A model generated the notes under the pieces. The model did no database searches. It saw nothing but the letters and a program-made list of their open reading frames with translations, and was not told the DNA's origin. A stretch of 64,000 nucleotides of DNA. Origin: Conoideocrella luteorostrata (Eukaryota > Ascomycota > Sordariomycetes > Hypocreales > Clavicipitaceae). This document shows, piece after piece, positions 44,432 through 57,094 of this stretch (the stretch's first letter is position 1; each line of letters opens with the position of its first letter). The DNA is taken from contig JASWJB010000144.1 of the NCBI GenBank assembly GCA_032433595.1, positions 37,627 to 101,626 of the forward strand. The letters run 5' to 3'. Both the position numbers and the translations under genes were made by a program.

Positions 44432-46620
44432 ATGCCACCGGAAAAGATGTTGCTGTACACACGGGTGGCCACGCCCAAAGCTCCCAAAAAAAGATCACGA
44501 GTCGGTAAGTCCATCATGCCCGTTGAGGTCGGAGACAGGGGTTGTCACCGTCATGCTGCGCTATCTTGACATCTGGATCGCTAACCCGCGAGATGTCGGC
44601 GGATCAGGCTGCAACTATTGGTGAGTTTTGTCTCTCTTAATGTCTTACCTGCATGTAAGCCTATCAACGAACCCTTTGCTAACATTGGCTACAGCAAAGA
44701 AAAGGTATATCCACAGCTTACCCACCCCTCTCTTCAATCACCATCTAAAGTGTTGCGTTATAGAAAAAAAAGTGCAATGAAGCGCGGCCCACTTGCAGCA
44801 GATGTTATGAGCACGGTGAAGAGTGCCTCTATGAGCCAGCCAAACCTCGCCAACGGCGCAAGATTGAGACTGCCCAAAAGACTGCATCAGCGTCCCAGAT
44901 TACCGAGCCGCCGGAACACTCATCGGAAAGTTCCATGCCTCAAACTGACACTGCAGCTCACAACGAGGTAGTAAGGACGGCGGGCCAATGTGCTGTCAAT
45001 TTCCGCGAACAATGGGACACATCTGCTTTTGCTGCCGAGACGCGAAATGAATATTATCCTTTCGGCACCCTTGTTGGCTATTCGGACGTCGGAGAACAGT
45101 TACCCTTCGATGAATTCGATACTCCGTCACATATGTCCTTGAGCCCTTCGCTAGCCTTGATTACTCCTGCGGTCAATCCGTCTCCCTTACTAGAATTCTG
45201 CACTCCCGCATTCGAAGAATTCTCTCGAGACTTCAACCACCGGCTTCTTATAGATCACTTTTGTAATACGCTATCGCATTTGATCGTTTTAAGAGAAGAC
45301 GAGGGAAATCCGTTCCAGCAGCTCGTGCTTCCTCTTGCACACAATAGCCCGGCGGTTAGAGGCGCGCTGTATGCCCTTGCAAGTGCCCACCTGGAGGGGA
45401 AGGGAGTCAACCGACTTGAGAATGCCGAGAACAGTGTTCACTTTCACAACGAGGCCATTCGAAACTTGGCAACACTCATAGGGAAGGGCGATGGTGTGGA
45501 CAAAAATGAACTGTTGGCGACAATCATCCTCATTGTATACTATGAAGTGGTGAGTACGATACGCATTACGGTGGGGATCGTGGTTGTATTAATAACAATA
45601 ATTGGCAGCTTGTACAAAGGCGACGATCCAATCTTGTTGAAAACCATTTGAAGGGTGCCATGGCAATCATGCGCAACAGCCCGAGCCAAGGCGATAGGAC
45701 GGGTATATTCCTAGAGGAGGTATGTAAACCCTGCACGTGACAAGTCGTGAAATTTCTACTAACACCGTGCTTTTGGTCAGGCGTTTCGATTTTATGATGT
45801 GATATCAGCCTTGTCTTCAGGTACATCACCCGTATCGGATGCACCCGTTCCCAGTACTTTTGCGAGGACACCTCAAAGCCCCTCACAAATCTCAAATTCT
45901 CCTGCTGGCGGTGTGAACGCATTACTCGGTCTAGCGACATCCCTGTGGCCCATAATACACACTCTCTCGGGTCTTCTAGCTCTCAAAACCGAGATGGAAG
46001 AATCATCAGCGCATGGTGACATGTCCAGCGCTGCGGACCTGCGAGACAAGTTTGACGCGGAATGCGCCGCAGTTGAGTCTTCCCTCGACGAGTGGCAACC
46101 TATACTACCATCAGAGTGTGAATTGTACGCCGATTTGGCAAAACTTTCTTCGGGCTCGAGAGCCAAGCTGCAAGAGCTGCAAAGCATTTTCAACACCGCC
46201 TTGGCCTATAGGCACTCAGCCTTGGTGTATCTCTATCGAACCATATATGACTCACCACGAGCCCATCCGGTGGTGCAACATCATGCTTCTGTTAGTCTTG
46301 TGCATTGCAAGGCCACTGTGCAGCATGAAGGACCGATGGGCGCATTGCTGTGGCCGTTGTTTGTCGCCTCATGTGAAGCTATAGAGCCGTCGGATAGAGA
46401 GCTGGCCAGGGAAGCTTTCAGGGGTATCGACCATAGACAGGGGATGACAAATATTGGCAGGGCTTGGGAGGCAGTCCGTGAAGTTTGGAATCGTGCAGAT
46501 GAAGCGGAAGCGGAAGAGGTAGAGGTTGACGGAGAGCCAACAAACAGACCGAAGGGTGGCAGGAAAGATTTATGGAGGAAGGTGAGCGAGGACATGGGCA
46601 TGGCCATCGTTTTTGGTTGA
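44432..46620 (+). CDS. Zn2Cys6 transcription factor with Fungal_trans_2 domain
   Basis: Nuclear DNA-binding regulator. Six exons: 44432-44504, 44608-44620, 44695-44704, 44764-45549, 45609-45719 and 45781-46620. All introns are GT-AG and in phase, total 610 residues. Exons 2 and 3 are microexons of 13 and 10 nt. Joined with their neighbours they rebuild a perfect Zn2Cys6 cluster (spacings C-x2-C-x6-C-x6-C-x2-C-x6-C, near residues 26-55) after the basic [11 protein letters not shown]. No other reading gives all six cysteines. From about residue 188 the segment [20 protein letters not shown] and [20 protein letters not shown] matches the Fungal_trans_2 (PF11951) regulatory region. An in-frame stop 18 nt upstream fixes the start. 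The target genes are unknown, and no adjacent cluster suggests a pathway. Confidence 0.85.
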
Positions 46621-49324
46621 AAAGGCCCCCGAGAGATTTGGGGCACCACGCGTCCACAAGTAATTGGGCTGATGTGAAGCGAGAGGAATGCCAAGTCATC
46701 TTCATGAACTTTGGAATAGATAATACATCGAACACCCCATGATCATGCTGCTAGTCACAGATCAAGGAGTCATGATCCATATAATCATGTGTAGCGAAGA
46801 GGCGACTTTCAATGTGGGGTTTTGCGTACCTGAATAATCTCTCGATTATCCTCCACGAATAGTTTCTCATGATAGCTGTCAAAAAGGCGCAAGGGCGATA
46901 TGTAAATGACATCGACCAATCATAGTAAGCCAGCCACGGCGCAGGTCGTACCAATCGATAGTTACCACCAACATGTTTGTGAAATCGCATATGGTTGAAT
47001 TAGCACATGCGACATTGTTGGCAACAATCCGTGGCCGTGCGTTGCAATTTGTAGAAAGAATCCTCTCAGGACAGAGTAAAGAACAAAAATTTGATGCCGT
47101 GAGAGACAAAGTTTCTGTTACAGGTCGCGGCGTGGCGTGTCGGTGTAGTTTGATAGTGTCCCGGGGTCAACAAGAGAACGTCGAGGGCCATTGATATTGT
47201 TCCGGGGAATTTAGCCGGCCTTCTGCGGGTCGGTAAAATTGTCCTCGAGTTTCGTCCTCTACCTTGCGACTGTCGACGCAAATCTCAAGTAGTGAAATGC
47301 TCGCAGATCAGTGGTTTCCTCGGGTTCTTGACACCGCTATACTATTCAATGAGCTCACAAAACGTTAATTAACGCAATGCTACTCCGTACTCCGTGTTTT
47401 CATTTATTCATCTTAGCCCCAGGATCAGCTTGCAGGGATTGACTGTGTGCCTCGGCCATCTTTTCTATGGTAAACTTCCATGCAGCTGGGTTGTCTCGAC
47501 CGTGCGGGAGAGCGGCGGGAGCAACGAACGCACCGACAGAGACGGGCCGCCATTGCCTCTCCCCTCATCACCTCCAGGTGTTTCTTGATTGGCGCCGGCC
47601 TGGTGTGACGACACTTGGGATGGTCTAGGGTCTTGCTTGGCCCACTAAAACTGGAATTGGTCACACAAGACTGCATTGCAGAATACCCCGTACAGGACTG
47701 ACTCCGTGATGCGTTACTCCGTACATAAAGGCACTACGTACAATAGTAGCTGCGATATGTTCGTCCCCCGTCGTACCGTCTACTCCGCACCCACATCCCA
47801 CCATGTTGTGTGTGGTCGAGGGATCAGCGAAGAAGTGTGAGGATGCTTGATGACGAGAGTGAGGCACGTCGCGAGCCAACGTCGGCGCAGCAATGGCAGC
47901 CTCGCGAGATTTTGTTTCCCGGTGAGATTGTTCCGCAAAGTGAGGAGAAAACTAGTCAGAAGAAGCCTGGAGCAAGGACCACCCATGCTCCATTTGACGA
48001 ATCTCAACCGGTAGCCGCATATGGGACATGGGATGAGGAATTTTCGGAGGTTTGCGTGGCCGCGGCACTGTGGTCACTGGTGTCTCTTCATCAGAAACAT
48101 GGCATTGACCACGGACAGCAGAGGGGGTGGACTGCTGGCAGGACATACCCTGTTCGATCCCTTGTCGTCACGCGCTGTGCCAGTCCTTCACCTGCGACCC
48201 GGCGCTGCGTGGCTCTCCAGTTTGGTCCTAGCAGCATTCAGCATCAGCATTCAGCGTCAGCATTCAGCACGTAATCTGGACTCGGTGCTAGCAGAGTCGA
48301 CGTTGTCTGTCTCATCTTGTTATTTCCTGTTTCTTGCACCTTTCCACGGGCATGGCGTTGGAACCCAAAATCGAGAGTGTGCCTGGTGCTGGCCCAACAT
48401 TGCCCGAGCCCGCGCTCGCTCCGTACCCCGTAACTCGTCCGTGGCCCGCATTAACCTCGAATGCCAGACAATTGGGGGACCGCGTGCTAATGTCAAAAAA
48501 CTCAAATGGCAGGGCACACTGGCTGGCCAATGCTCGAGGGCCAGAGTGCATGATTGTGCTTTAAGCATTGCCAGGTACTCCGTACTTGCACCACCGTGCT
48601 ACAGTGCCACCGCCGTTGCTGCAGTGCGCCTACCCATGCCGCATGCCGCATGCCGCATGCTGCAACCCTCCCCCCTTCCCCCCCCATGCCGACCTCTAGG
48701 CCAGCGCCACCGCCGCCCACCACCGCGCCGCACAGCGAGATTGATTGCAAGCACAGCACATAGTTACCAACTACGAGGTAGAGTGCCACCAAGACAACCA
48801 AGAACAGGCTAGCTTAAGCCACCTCCGCGACCCTCTCCGCCATCATGTCCAACCGACACCCAACTCCCATCCAACTCCATCCAATCCAACTCAGACAGTC
48901 ACGGATGCCCTTGGCCGCCACAACCACCACGTTGACTTGCCTTTTGTCAGCCGTCTGCCATACCGTTGTACGCCCTCAGCGGCATTGTCTTGAGACCACC
49001 CACCATGTCGGCTGACGTTTTTGATTAAATCGCCTGCCCATCTTTCACCTTCTACCGCCGTCCACTGTCTGCTGTATTTCCCAGCTACCCGACTTTGCCT
49101 CATAGCTTTGTGCTGTCCGTGCCACCTGCATCGAAAAGTGTAGGCCGCCGCCCTCGAGCTAGCATCGTGCGAAGCATCGTCGACCTACCCCGTACTGCGA
49201 TCTGCCACGCTCAACAGGGGAGCAATTCCCGCGAGCTGAATCGTGGTCGCCTCCCCGTCACCACAACACCAAACAGCGAACGACCACATCGTACCATACG
49301 TCCATCGCCATGATCTAGTCAATC
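46621..49324. other. 2.7-kb intergenic region
   Basis: Contains GTACTCCGTAC elements (47381-47390, 47715-47724, 48575-48585), CATGC- and CCATCCAACT-type short repeats near 48640 and 48870, and the promoter/leader of the large regulator. One doubtful ORF is listed separately. The 263-residue frame at 48021-48812 is compositionally non-protein-like. Confidence 0.5.
47843..48274 (+). CDS. Doubtful ORF, hypothetical
   Basis: Not recognised. From ATG 47843 the frame gives 143 residues. The first 95 are charged and plausible as protein (MLDDESEARREPTSAQQWQP, then ILFPGEIVPQSEEKTSQ); the rest looks like read-through of non-coding DNA. It could be the first exon of a small gene or chance. Confidence 0.18.
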   Translation: MLDDESEARREPTSAQQWQPREILFPGEIVPQSEEKTSQKKPGARTTHAPFDESQPVAAYGTWDEEFSEVCVAAALWSLVSLHQKHGIDHGQQRGWTAGRTYPVRSLVVTRCASPSPATRRCVALQFGPSSIQHQHSASAFST

Positions 49325-52300
49325 ATGGCCTCCATATTAAACAAGACGGATTCAGGTCCTTCCCAGGCACGCCAGATCCGTTTCGTTAATAATCAAGGCC
49401 AGCCGCCTTCCAAACGGCGCAGAATCAATGCCGCGTAGGTCCTCCCTATTCCAGACCTGATATATCGCGATCATTCTTTCCCCCTCTGCGCCCCAAGCAG
49501 ACTGTTTCTTCACCATCTTCCTGCTCCATGCCCTCAACGCACACATCTTGTGCCTCGATGCGACTTGTCCGTCCCGGCGCTGCGATGCGCTGCATTACCC
49601 TGTATTGCAGGTTATCTGACTCGATTGTAGTTGCTTGACGTGTCGACGACGAAAGACCCGATGTGCTGGTGAGCGACCAGTTTGCTCCACATGCACTAAA
49701 AACGGGCACCAGTGCCAGGGATATCCCGAAGAGCCTCGCAAAGATGGTACTGGCGACTCGCTTGATGTGAAGTCGGCTGCCGACGAGGAGGAAGTGTCGT
49801 TGTACGACATAAAAACCGAGGAAGAAGGCAGCCTGTCAAACCCGAAGAAGTCGAATCTCCTGCCCACGCCAGTCACCACCTGCACCACCACCACCACCAC
49901 CACTACCACCACAAGCAATATGAATGGTTCCAAGAAGCAAAATTCGACCTCCCCGTTTACCAAAACCGCTTCCGTTTACCATCGCCCCCCGGGCACCGAG
50001 CAAAGCCGGGCCGATAAAGATGTTGGTCGACATCCGCTCTCACCCATACACCACCCGTCACATCCTTCTGCCAGCACGGACGATTTACCGAGCTCACCGA
50101 CTTTGCGGCGCAATTATGCTCACCGTGTTCCATATTTTCGATATTTTGGCGCTACGGCCATCGTGCCAGGCTTCAAACAAATGGTTGTGTCCGTTCGTGA
50201 CCGTCGCCGTTCTACAGGTGGTTCGCAATCCGCAGCTTCGCCGCTGTCAAATCAAAGTGGCGGTTTGCGAGGAACCAGTATTGCTGCGGGCAGTGACATT
50301 GCCGTAGAAGATATGCCAGTCTACGATCCTACGAGCACGCTTCCTGTTCACCCGTTGATCGTGAACCTGGTGAAAACCTTCTTTCTGCATCTGGGCTGCA
50401 ACTATCCGTTTTTGAAACAACCAAAGTTTCTTCGCATGGTGATGGAGAAGAGGGTCGAGACTATATTAGTTGATGCCATTTGTGCCATCGCCGCCCGATT
50501 TTCCGACACACAGCTACTCGCAGGCGGCATTGACAAACTCCCAAGAACAGAGAGAGGGCAAGTCTTTGCGCAACGAGCGAAGCAGGCCACTGTGGAGACC
50601 TTTCCATGCCCGTCTGTTGGAGCAGTCCAAGCATTACTTCTCATGGCGTATGAAGGCTTTGGGGCTAATCAAGATAGTGCTCTCTGGATGTATCTGGGTC
50701 TTGCTATCAGGATGGCCGTCGATTTGGGGTTGCAGAAGAGAGTGGGGATTCAATACCAGGGTGAGAAAGATCCTTCGTACGCGAGACATCGCAGTCGAGG
50801 CAACGACGAATCGGAAAGTCCCGAAGATAAGAGGGTAATGGATCCGGACGCGTTAAGCCTTGAAGAGCAGAGGGAAGTGGAGCAAGAACGCATCGACACA
50901 TTTTGGGCGGTATTTTTCCTCGACAGGGTCATCTCATCCGGCACGGGACGGCCGGTGACATTCCGCGATGATGACTTTGAGTTACCTTTCCCCGTGGCAA
51001 AGGTCGACACCACAACTGGATGGCCGGTTCTGTTTCCGGTTCTCTTGGAGATCATTCACCTATATGGCCGCGTGTCCGATCTTCTGAACAACGTACACGA
51101 TGCGCGAGACCTTACTGAAGATAGATGGAGCAAACTTGCCAAGATGGAGCACCAATTGACAAAGATGTACAAGAGCTGGGACAGCCGACTACAATTCAAT
51201 GTCAGTAACTTCAAGTCCTATTTAGGTCTTGGACAGGGCACCACATTCATCTTGCTTCATTTTTGGTTTCATGCCCTTTTCATTGTACTTCACCAGCCGA
51301 CGCTTTTGACACCCTTTGGCGAATTGAAAACCGAGCATCAGCTACTTCCCGACAGCCGAGAGCTGAGCATGAGCAGCGCTAAAACAATCTGCGACATTCT
51401 TTCCTTCGCCGACCTCATAGAGCCCATTAGTTTCATTGGCAATCCGTTTACGAGTCAGCCTATTTACATTGCCGCATGCGCTTTCCTCATGGAATCAAGT
51501 GCCAACGCATCTGAAGGGCCATCTAGGGAGGCTTCCCCTCCGGCCACGAATGCAATCAGGCGACCACCTATCCAAAGAAAGATTTCCAATTCAAAGCATT
51601 CCAGACACTCACTTCTCGCTTCAGCAGCGAACCAGAATTATCAGCAGTGCTACAACTCGCTGCAGCAGATGCATACATACTGGGGTGGGGTGAAGTACAT
51701 CCTCACCGCTTTGGATCAAAAGGCCAAGGGGATATGGGACTGCGAAACTTATACGTCAGAAGAGTATGAGAGCACAAAGATTCCACCAATCCAGCCCAGC
51801 GTGGTTGGAGATTTCGGGCACCTGAGCCACGCTTCACCAAAGGCCAGCGGCCCTCCGATTGCGTGGAGTCTTGCTGGTACTGCCAACTCTCCAAGCTCGA
51901 ATTTGACGCTCATGTATCAAAACTCGAACGGGCACATAGTGAACCATGCCACACACCAACAACACTTGCAGACAACCCAGCGACAAGCAAGCACGCCACC
52001 CGGCAATATGCTTTACGACCCGATCAGACAGAGCATGCCTACTGAACCTGGTCAAATGTACCCTCCGGCTATGCCGCCATCAACTATGGCTGGTGCCAGT
52101 ACCTCACCTCGTTGGCCCCGAGCAAGACGCCTGTCCACTCTATCTACTACGGCTGGACAAAGCCACTCCACGGCTATGAATGGTGGATACTCGGATTCGG
52201 GAGCAGTGGAAGCACCCAAAGCGTATGTACCTTCCGGATATACTCCAGCGAGCCAAAATTCCGGTGGCTATGAAGGGTATAACGCCTCTCCTGCGAGCAA

Positions 52301-52571
52301 CATGGGAGATGGCAACAACCACGGCCGGACTGCTGGCACATCGAGCAGTAATGTGTATTATGGACAGGGATTGCCGTACCAACCATCGTGGGCATTTGGA
52401 AGCGGGAGTACGGATGCCATCACATTTGACAGTCAGGATATTGATATTGGCGCCTTGGGTCTTCAACAGCCCGATCTCATGAGTGGATGGCTAGAGTATA
52501 TTCCCAGTGACGTTTTAGGTCTATTGGAAAACCACGATATGAATAATGGACACAGTGGCCAAGGTGGCTAA
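49325..52571 (+). CDS. Zn2Cys6 transcription factor with Fungal_trans domain
   Basis: Nuclear transcription regulator of 1016 residues from two exons (49325-49434 and 49631-52571), joined in phase across a 196-bp intron. The intron falls directly before the zinc cluster, whose cysteines are C38, C41, C48, C55, C58 and C65 (CLTCRRRKTRC and CSTCTKNGHQC), preceded by the basic KRRRINAA. A poly-Thr run encoded by an ACC repeat lies near residue 120. The Fungal_trans (PF04082) middle homology region spans about 275-485, from VHPLIVNLVKTFFLHLGCNY through ALWMYLGLAIRMAVDLGLQK to RPVTFRDDDFELPFP. The C-terminal 250 residues are Ser/Gln/Gly-rich and probably hold an activation domain. The first ATG of exon 1 is used. 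The specific regulon cannot be named from sequence. Confidence 0.92.
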
Positions 52572-54211
52572 TAGTCCTAAAACCGACAGAAGAGTGAGAG
52601 AAAATGGATTGGGAATGTTACTGATATATTTCTTCACTTCGACTTCAATGCTAGCAGCAAGCCAGGGCACCCCTTTTTGGCTGACGTCCTACATTATATT
52701 CGGCGTTTTGTTTTTAAAGTTTTCTCCCCATCCTCTCTTTCTTTTTGTCTGGGAGAGAACTTGTTTCATTATATTTGTAGCAAACTTTGTTATTCTTGGC
52801 GGAAACATGGCATGAGGGAACAAAAGAGATAAGAGATACCTTGACTGTTTTGTTCAGCGGCTTTTGAAACATGGGATATTTTGTACGGACAAGGGAAAAT
52901 TCGGTTAAGACATCTTTATGTAATGGCAAAGGCAAATTGGCATCATGATGATTGGTTGGTTTGGATTTGGAATGATTCTTTACTTCCATGTCTTGGGAAT
53001 TAGCGTGGCGCATACATTTGAGCGCTATATTTTTTACACTTTAAAACATCTTTGCTTTTCTTCCATTGGTAACTTTTCTGCGTGTTTTGCGATAGACATC
53101 TGTCATCAGAGTACCCATTCTAGCTAGGGGATGTGATAAGCCAGGGTCAAGTGGTGATGTGATGGTTTTTATCACTCTATGTTTTTTTCTAGCGGCTAGC
53201 AGGTTAGAAGAACAAGAAAAATCCCTACATTGTCCATGCTTTATGTATTATACGTCCGAAAACCCCCAAGGTGCATGCTTTTCGATCCAATTCGCCTCTT
53301 TTATTCTACACTACTTTGCCCCCAGGGCCCCCTCTCTCGCCCTTCCAATCCTGCCTTTTTGTTCACCCTTGAAATCTAAATGCCCATCTCTCTCGCATGC
53401 TGCGCCATGGCAGCGTCAGCAATGGCCAACGCTGCCCTGCCCTCCACAAAGCACAAAACGGGGAGTAACACAAGGATCATGGCGCCATAATCCGTGGCAT
53501 CGTACGGAGCAAAGAGCCGTGGTTTGATCCTGACTACACTTTGTAATGGTGGGGGAGGAGGGGCAGTTCTGGCCCGTGAGGTGACCTGACCTGTGCTGCG
53601 TACTGGGTCATGAGTATGGCTCTCAGCTCATATCAATCCGGGGCGTCATGCAAAGAACAGCGAGGTGACGGATTCCGAGAGCTATAATGATTGTGTTGAA
53701 TATGAATAAATCGAAGGCAACGTCGGTTTCGAATGATTGCAGGAGACCCCTATTATCTACCCCGTACACCAATTAACGGTGCCGTAGTTATCTGCTCGCT
53801 GCTGTAGGCTGGTTAATTGCCTTCCTGTAAGGTGTGAAGTGGGCCTGTCGAGTCCTACACTATAGCTACCACTAGCATCCTCAGGCCCAGAAAAAGCTCC
53901 TGTGGGTCCTCATGCTGACCCCTATAATCGACAAGAATCGTATCATTTCGTTACTGGAGATTCGCATCGTGCAAGCACACGGGGCCAGAAGGCTCACTCG
54001 ACAACGGCAGACTCACGCAGGCTGAAGTGGATGGTCAATTGCGCTAGTGGGATGGATTTTTTTTTCGGAAAGGGAGATATCCAATCGCTAAGGAAGTATC
54101 CAGACACAACGCAGCACCTGAGAAAAACTCGATCACGCTCGAACTTCGGCCTCTTGCCTGGATTTCATGAATAACAGACTACAAGTCCCAGCCCTACTGT
54201 TCGGTCACTAG
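52572..54211. other. 1.6-kb intergenic region, no supported gene
   Basis: 3' flank of the regulator, T-rich stretches, one degenerate GTACGGAG at about 53505, and the promoter of the lipoate ligase gene. Confidence 0.55.
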
Positions 54212-55455
54212 ATGATACGCTCAGGTTCGTTGTTGAGAGGCTTCAGCCGGGCTGCCGCGCCGAAATGTCGCGAAACCCGCTGCTTTTCAGTCGAAGCCGC
54301 CTCTCACACGTCCAACAAGACTCAGGTGTATATATCCAGATCTCATGACCCGCTCTTGAATCTTTCCGTCGAGCATCGTCTATTGCAAAACACGCCTCCA
54401 GAGTCTACAATCCTCATTTTATATGTCAACTCGCCCTGTGTTGTATTCGGGAGAAACCAGAACCCTTGGTTGGAGCTCAACCTGCGGCGGCTCGCGCAGA
54501 TCGCTCATCAACCAGGTGAAATTGGGTGGGTGGACTCCGCCGTGAAGCTTGTTCGGAGGCGCTCCGGAGGGGGCACTGTGTTTCACGACCACGGAAATGT
54601 CAACTTCAGTGTTATTTGTCCCCCGCAGGCGTTCGACAGGGACAAGCACGCGGAGATGGTTGTCAGGGCGCTGAAGTCGCTGGGGAGGCCGCGCACCAGC
54701 GTGAATAAGCGGCATGATATCGTCATCGATGTTGACTCCAGCGGGGCTCAGGAAACGAGCACGTTCAAGATATCCGGGTCGGCCTACAAGTTGACCCGTC
54801 TTCGGTCCTTACACCATGGAACATGCCTTCTGCGAAGCCCTAACCTGTCGAATATTTCAGGAATGCTGCGCTCCCCCGCTGAACCATTCATCAAAGCGCG
54901 GGGCGTCGACAGCGTTCGTAGCCCGGTGAGAAACGTGGATCTGGATAATGACGTGTTCAAGGAAGCAGTGGTGCGAGAGTTTGGCAAGATGTACGGCTCT
55001 TTCGACATACAAACCGAGTTTGGTGCCGGTGCATTGGAAGACCAAAAGATTGCGAGTGGGTACGATGAACTGAAATCTAGAGATTGGATCTATGGACAAA
55101 CGCCTCGGTTTTCATTCGCCACCCATGCGTTTGACGAGGACCCCCGGCCGCGACCAAAGTTATCCTTTGATGTGAGATTAGATTGACCCGTCGTTTCATC
55201 GTGTTACTAACTATGGGACAGCATAAACTACACCTTGAAGCAAGGCAGGGTATAATCGAGAAATTTCACATCCAAGGACAGCAAAACATTGACACGGAAC
55301 GACTTGTCCGACCTTTACTGCACGACATTCATGATTGGGAATCACATTTGTCTGAGGCTGGCTTGAGTGGTGCAGATGCTGCAAAGATTGGGCCTTGGAT
55401 GAACCACGTGCTCGGCACAGCCTTTACTCAGATCTCGTCACCCGCTACCTTCTAA
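54212..55455 (+). CDS. AIM22: Lipoate-protein ligase A homologue (mitochondrial)
   Basis: Attaches lipoyl groups to the E2 and H subunits of mitochondrial dehydrogenase complexes and the glycine cleavage system (LplA/Lip3/Aim22 family). Two exons (54212-55171 and 55222-55455) join in phase across a 50-bp intron with a clear CTAAC branch site, giving 397 residues (yeast Aim22 409). The first 30 residues (MIRSGSLLRGFSRAAAPKCR) form a basic, amphipathic mitochondrial presequence. Family motifs: FGRNQNPW near 79-86, RRRSGGGTVFHD at 115-126, KISGSAYK at 186-193 with the invariant Lys, and HHGTCLL at 201-207. The accessory domain after the intron begins HKLHLEARQGIIEKF. Without splicing the frame would stop eleven nt past the donor, so exon 2 could be mistaken for a separate small gene. 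Confidence 0.93.
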
Positions 55456-57094
55456 GCGGCGTCACAAGTGGTCATGTTGCAATCGAATTCCAGAGCAAAG
55501 ACCCCCCCTCTCTACTCTTACTAAAGGCAAAAACACGACAACCAAAGCTTCTATTAGGAGGACCAATGGAACCTGGGGTCTTGTGACAGACCAAGCCATT
55601 CGGCGTCAGGGTTCATGGCCAATACGGCGAACATTGCCTAGCATGTTAGATATTACCAAAGCTGGACGAGAAATCCGCTGCCCGCCTCAAGCGTGGCGTT
55701 GATAACCATCGATAGATGCCGTGGCTTGGCATACCTGCTTTGTATGGACAGTCGGGACCTTTCGAAACGTAAAGGATTATTGCTCGCTCCAGCTTGGTGG
55801 ACTAGATAAAGTCGCGGAAGCCACGACAAGAGTTCCTGCATTGTCCGTTCCTAGCGTGGTATGTCGACGATCGAGGACACGGCTCGGCTGTCAAAGCTAC
55901 CCGTGGTGATGAAATTGCATTGTAAGACGTAATGGCAATGCGGGCGCCAGGTCTGGGCCGAATGCGACCTCACTGGCGTGGTTCGTCTGGTGGCCTGCCT
56001 ATCCAAACAAAGTAGGAGCGAAACCGGCAACAGAGACGAGATGATTGAGTATAGAAAACAGTGCTAGCTTGCTTCAAAAGGGGTTCACACAGGCCGAGAA
56101 GCCGGGCGAGTGCATTTTGCACTGCAGCCCGGGTTATCGCTAGCTAGGCACATATGGAGAGCCCTCAAAGAAACGCGGTTGGGGCTTGCTGCGATCATAC
56201 AAGAGCAGGGAAGCTGCCAAAACGACATCATGGCCCAGTGGCTGCGACGACCTGGCTTTTCTCGACTTGGCATGTCTGAGTATTGCAGCATCAGGGACAA
56301 AAGAGCAGTATTGAATGTGGCACACTGAGCGACCTCATTCCCTCCCGCTCGTTGATGTCTGCTCCGTACCTGGCGCTTGAATAGGTCATGGCGCTCGGTC
56401 TGTTTCTGCATGCATCTAACTACTAGCCAGGGTATTCCCAGAAGAGGCTCAGTAGCAAAAGGGACGGTTGAGACCGTGCTCAATGTCCGTTTGTGTTGGC
56501 TTGCGCCTTGTGCGGCTACCAAACCAACACCCACAGTACCTCTGCGGAACTTGTGGTGCGCTCCAGATCACCATTGACTAATGGCAATGATGGGTATGAA
56601 TGAACATATTTCCTCAATTCCCCACAGTGATAGTTAAATAGCACTGTGACTAAATTCTTTCTTTCCACTGGAGCAGCTAGGGTCCTGTCCATCCACCTTC
56701 CTGATCAAGAAGGTACAGCGTTGTATCAACGACTCGACCTCGAAGCCATCAGATTAGCCCGGCATCCTCAGTTCAGCTACACTTGCATCTATCTGATCCG
56801 TCACAGGATTGTGATCAAACCTCCCCCAATAGTAATCCGCCGTGATCAAATTCTGGGCAACATGGCAGCGATTACACGGCACTATCGTGAACCCCCCTCG
56901 GTCAGATATGGCCTAACTAGGATTGAGTAGACGGAGGAGCAGAGCGTGTATATTAGACGCCAGAGTGACCTCTCAATTAAAATCGCGAATTACCTCCAGG
57001 CTCTGTCTGTCTTTACTAGCTCCCGGCGGTATCATCCTCGTTCTTGCATCCTTGACGCTGCAGGCGTTGTAATTTTTGTCACTAGTCTTGGGCT
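55456..57094. other. 1.6-kb intergenic region, no supported gene
   Basis: No domain-bearing frame on either strand; opposing frames near 56085-56577 overlap and are not protein-like. The right end is the promoter of the protease gene. Confidence 0.55.

Noticed and set aside
48021..48812. 263-residue plus-strand frame
   Set aside because: No domain, erratic composition with many Arg/Cys/His/Trp, covers GTACTCCGTAC and CATGC repeats, and lies in the leader region of a regulator gene.
55183..55455. Separate 90-residue gene after the lipoate ligase
   Set aside because: It is in phase with the ligase after removal of a 50-bp intron with a clear branch site, and its residues match the ligase C-terminal domain.
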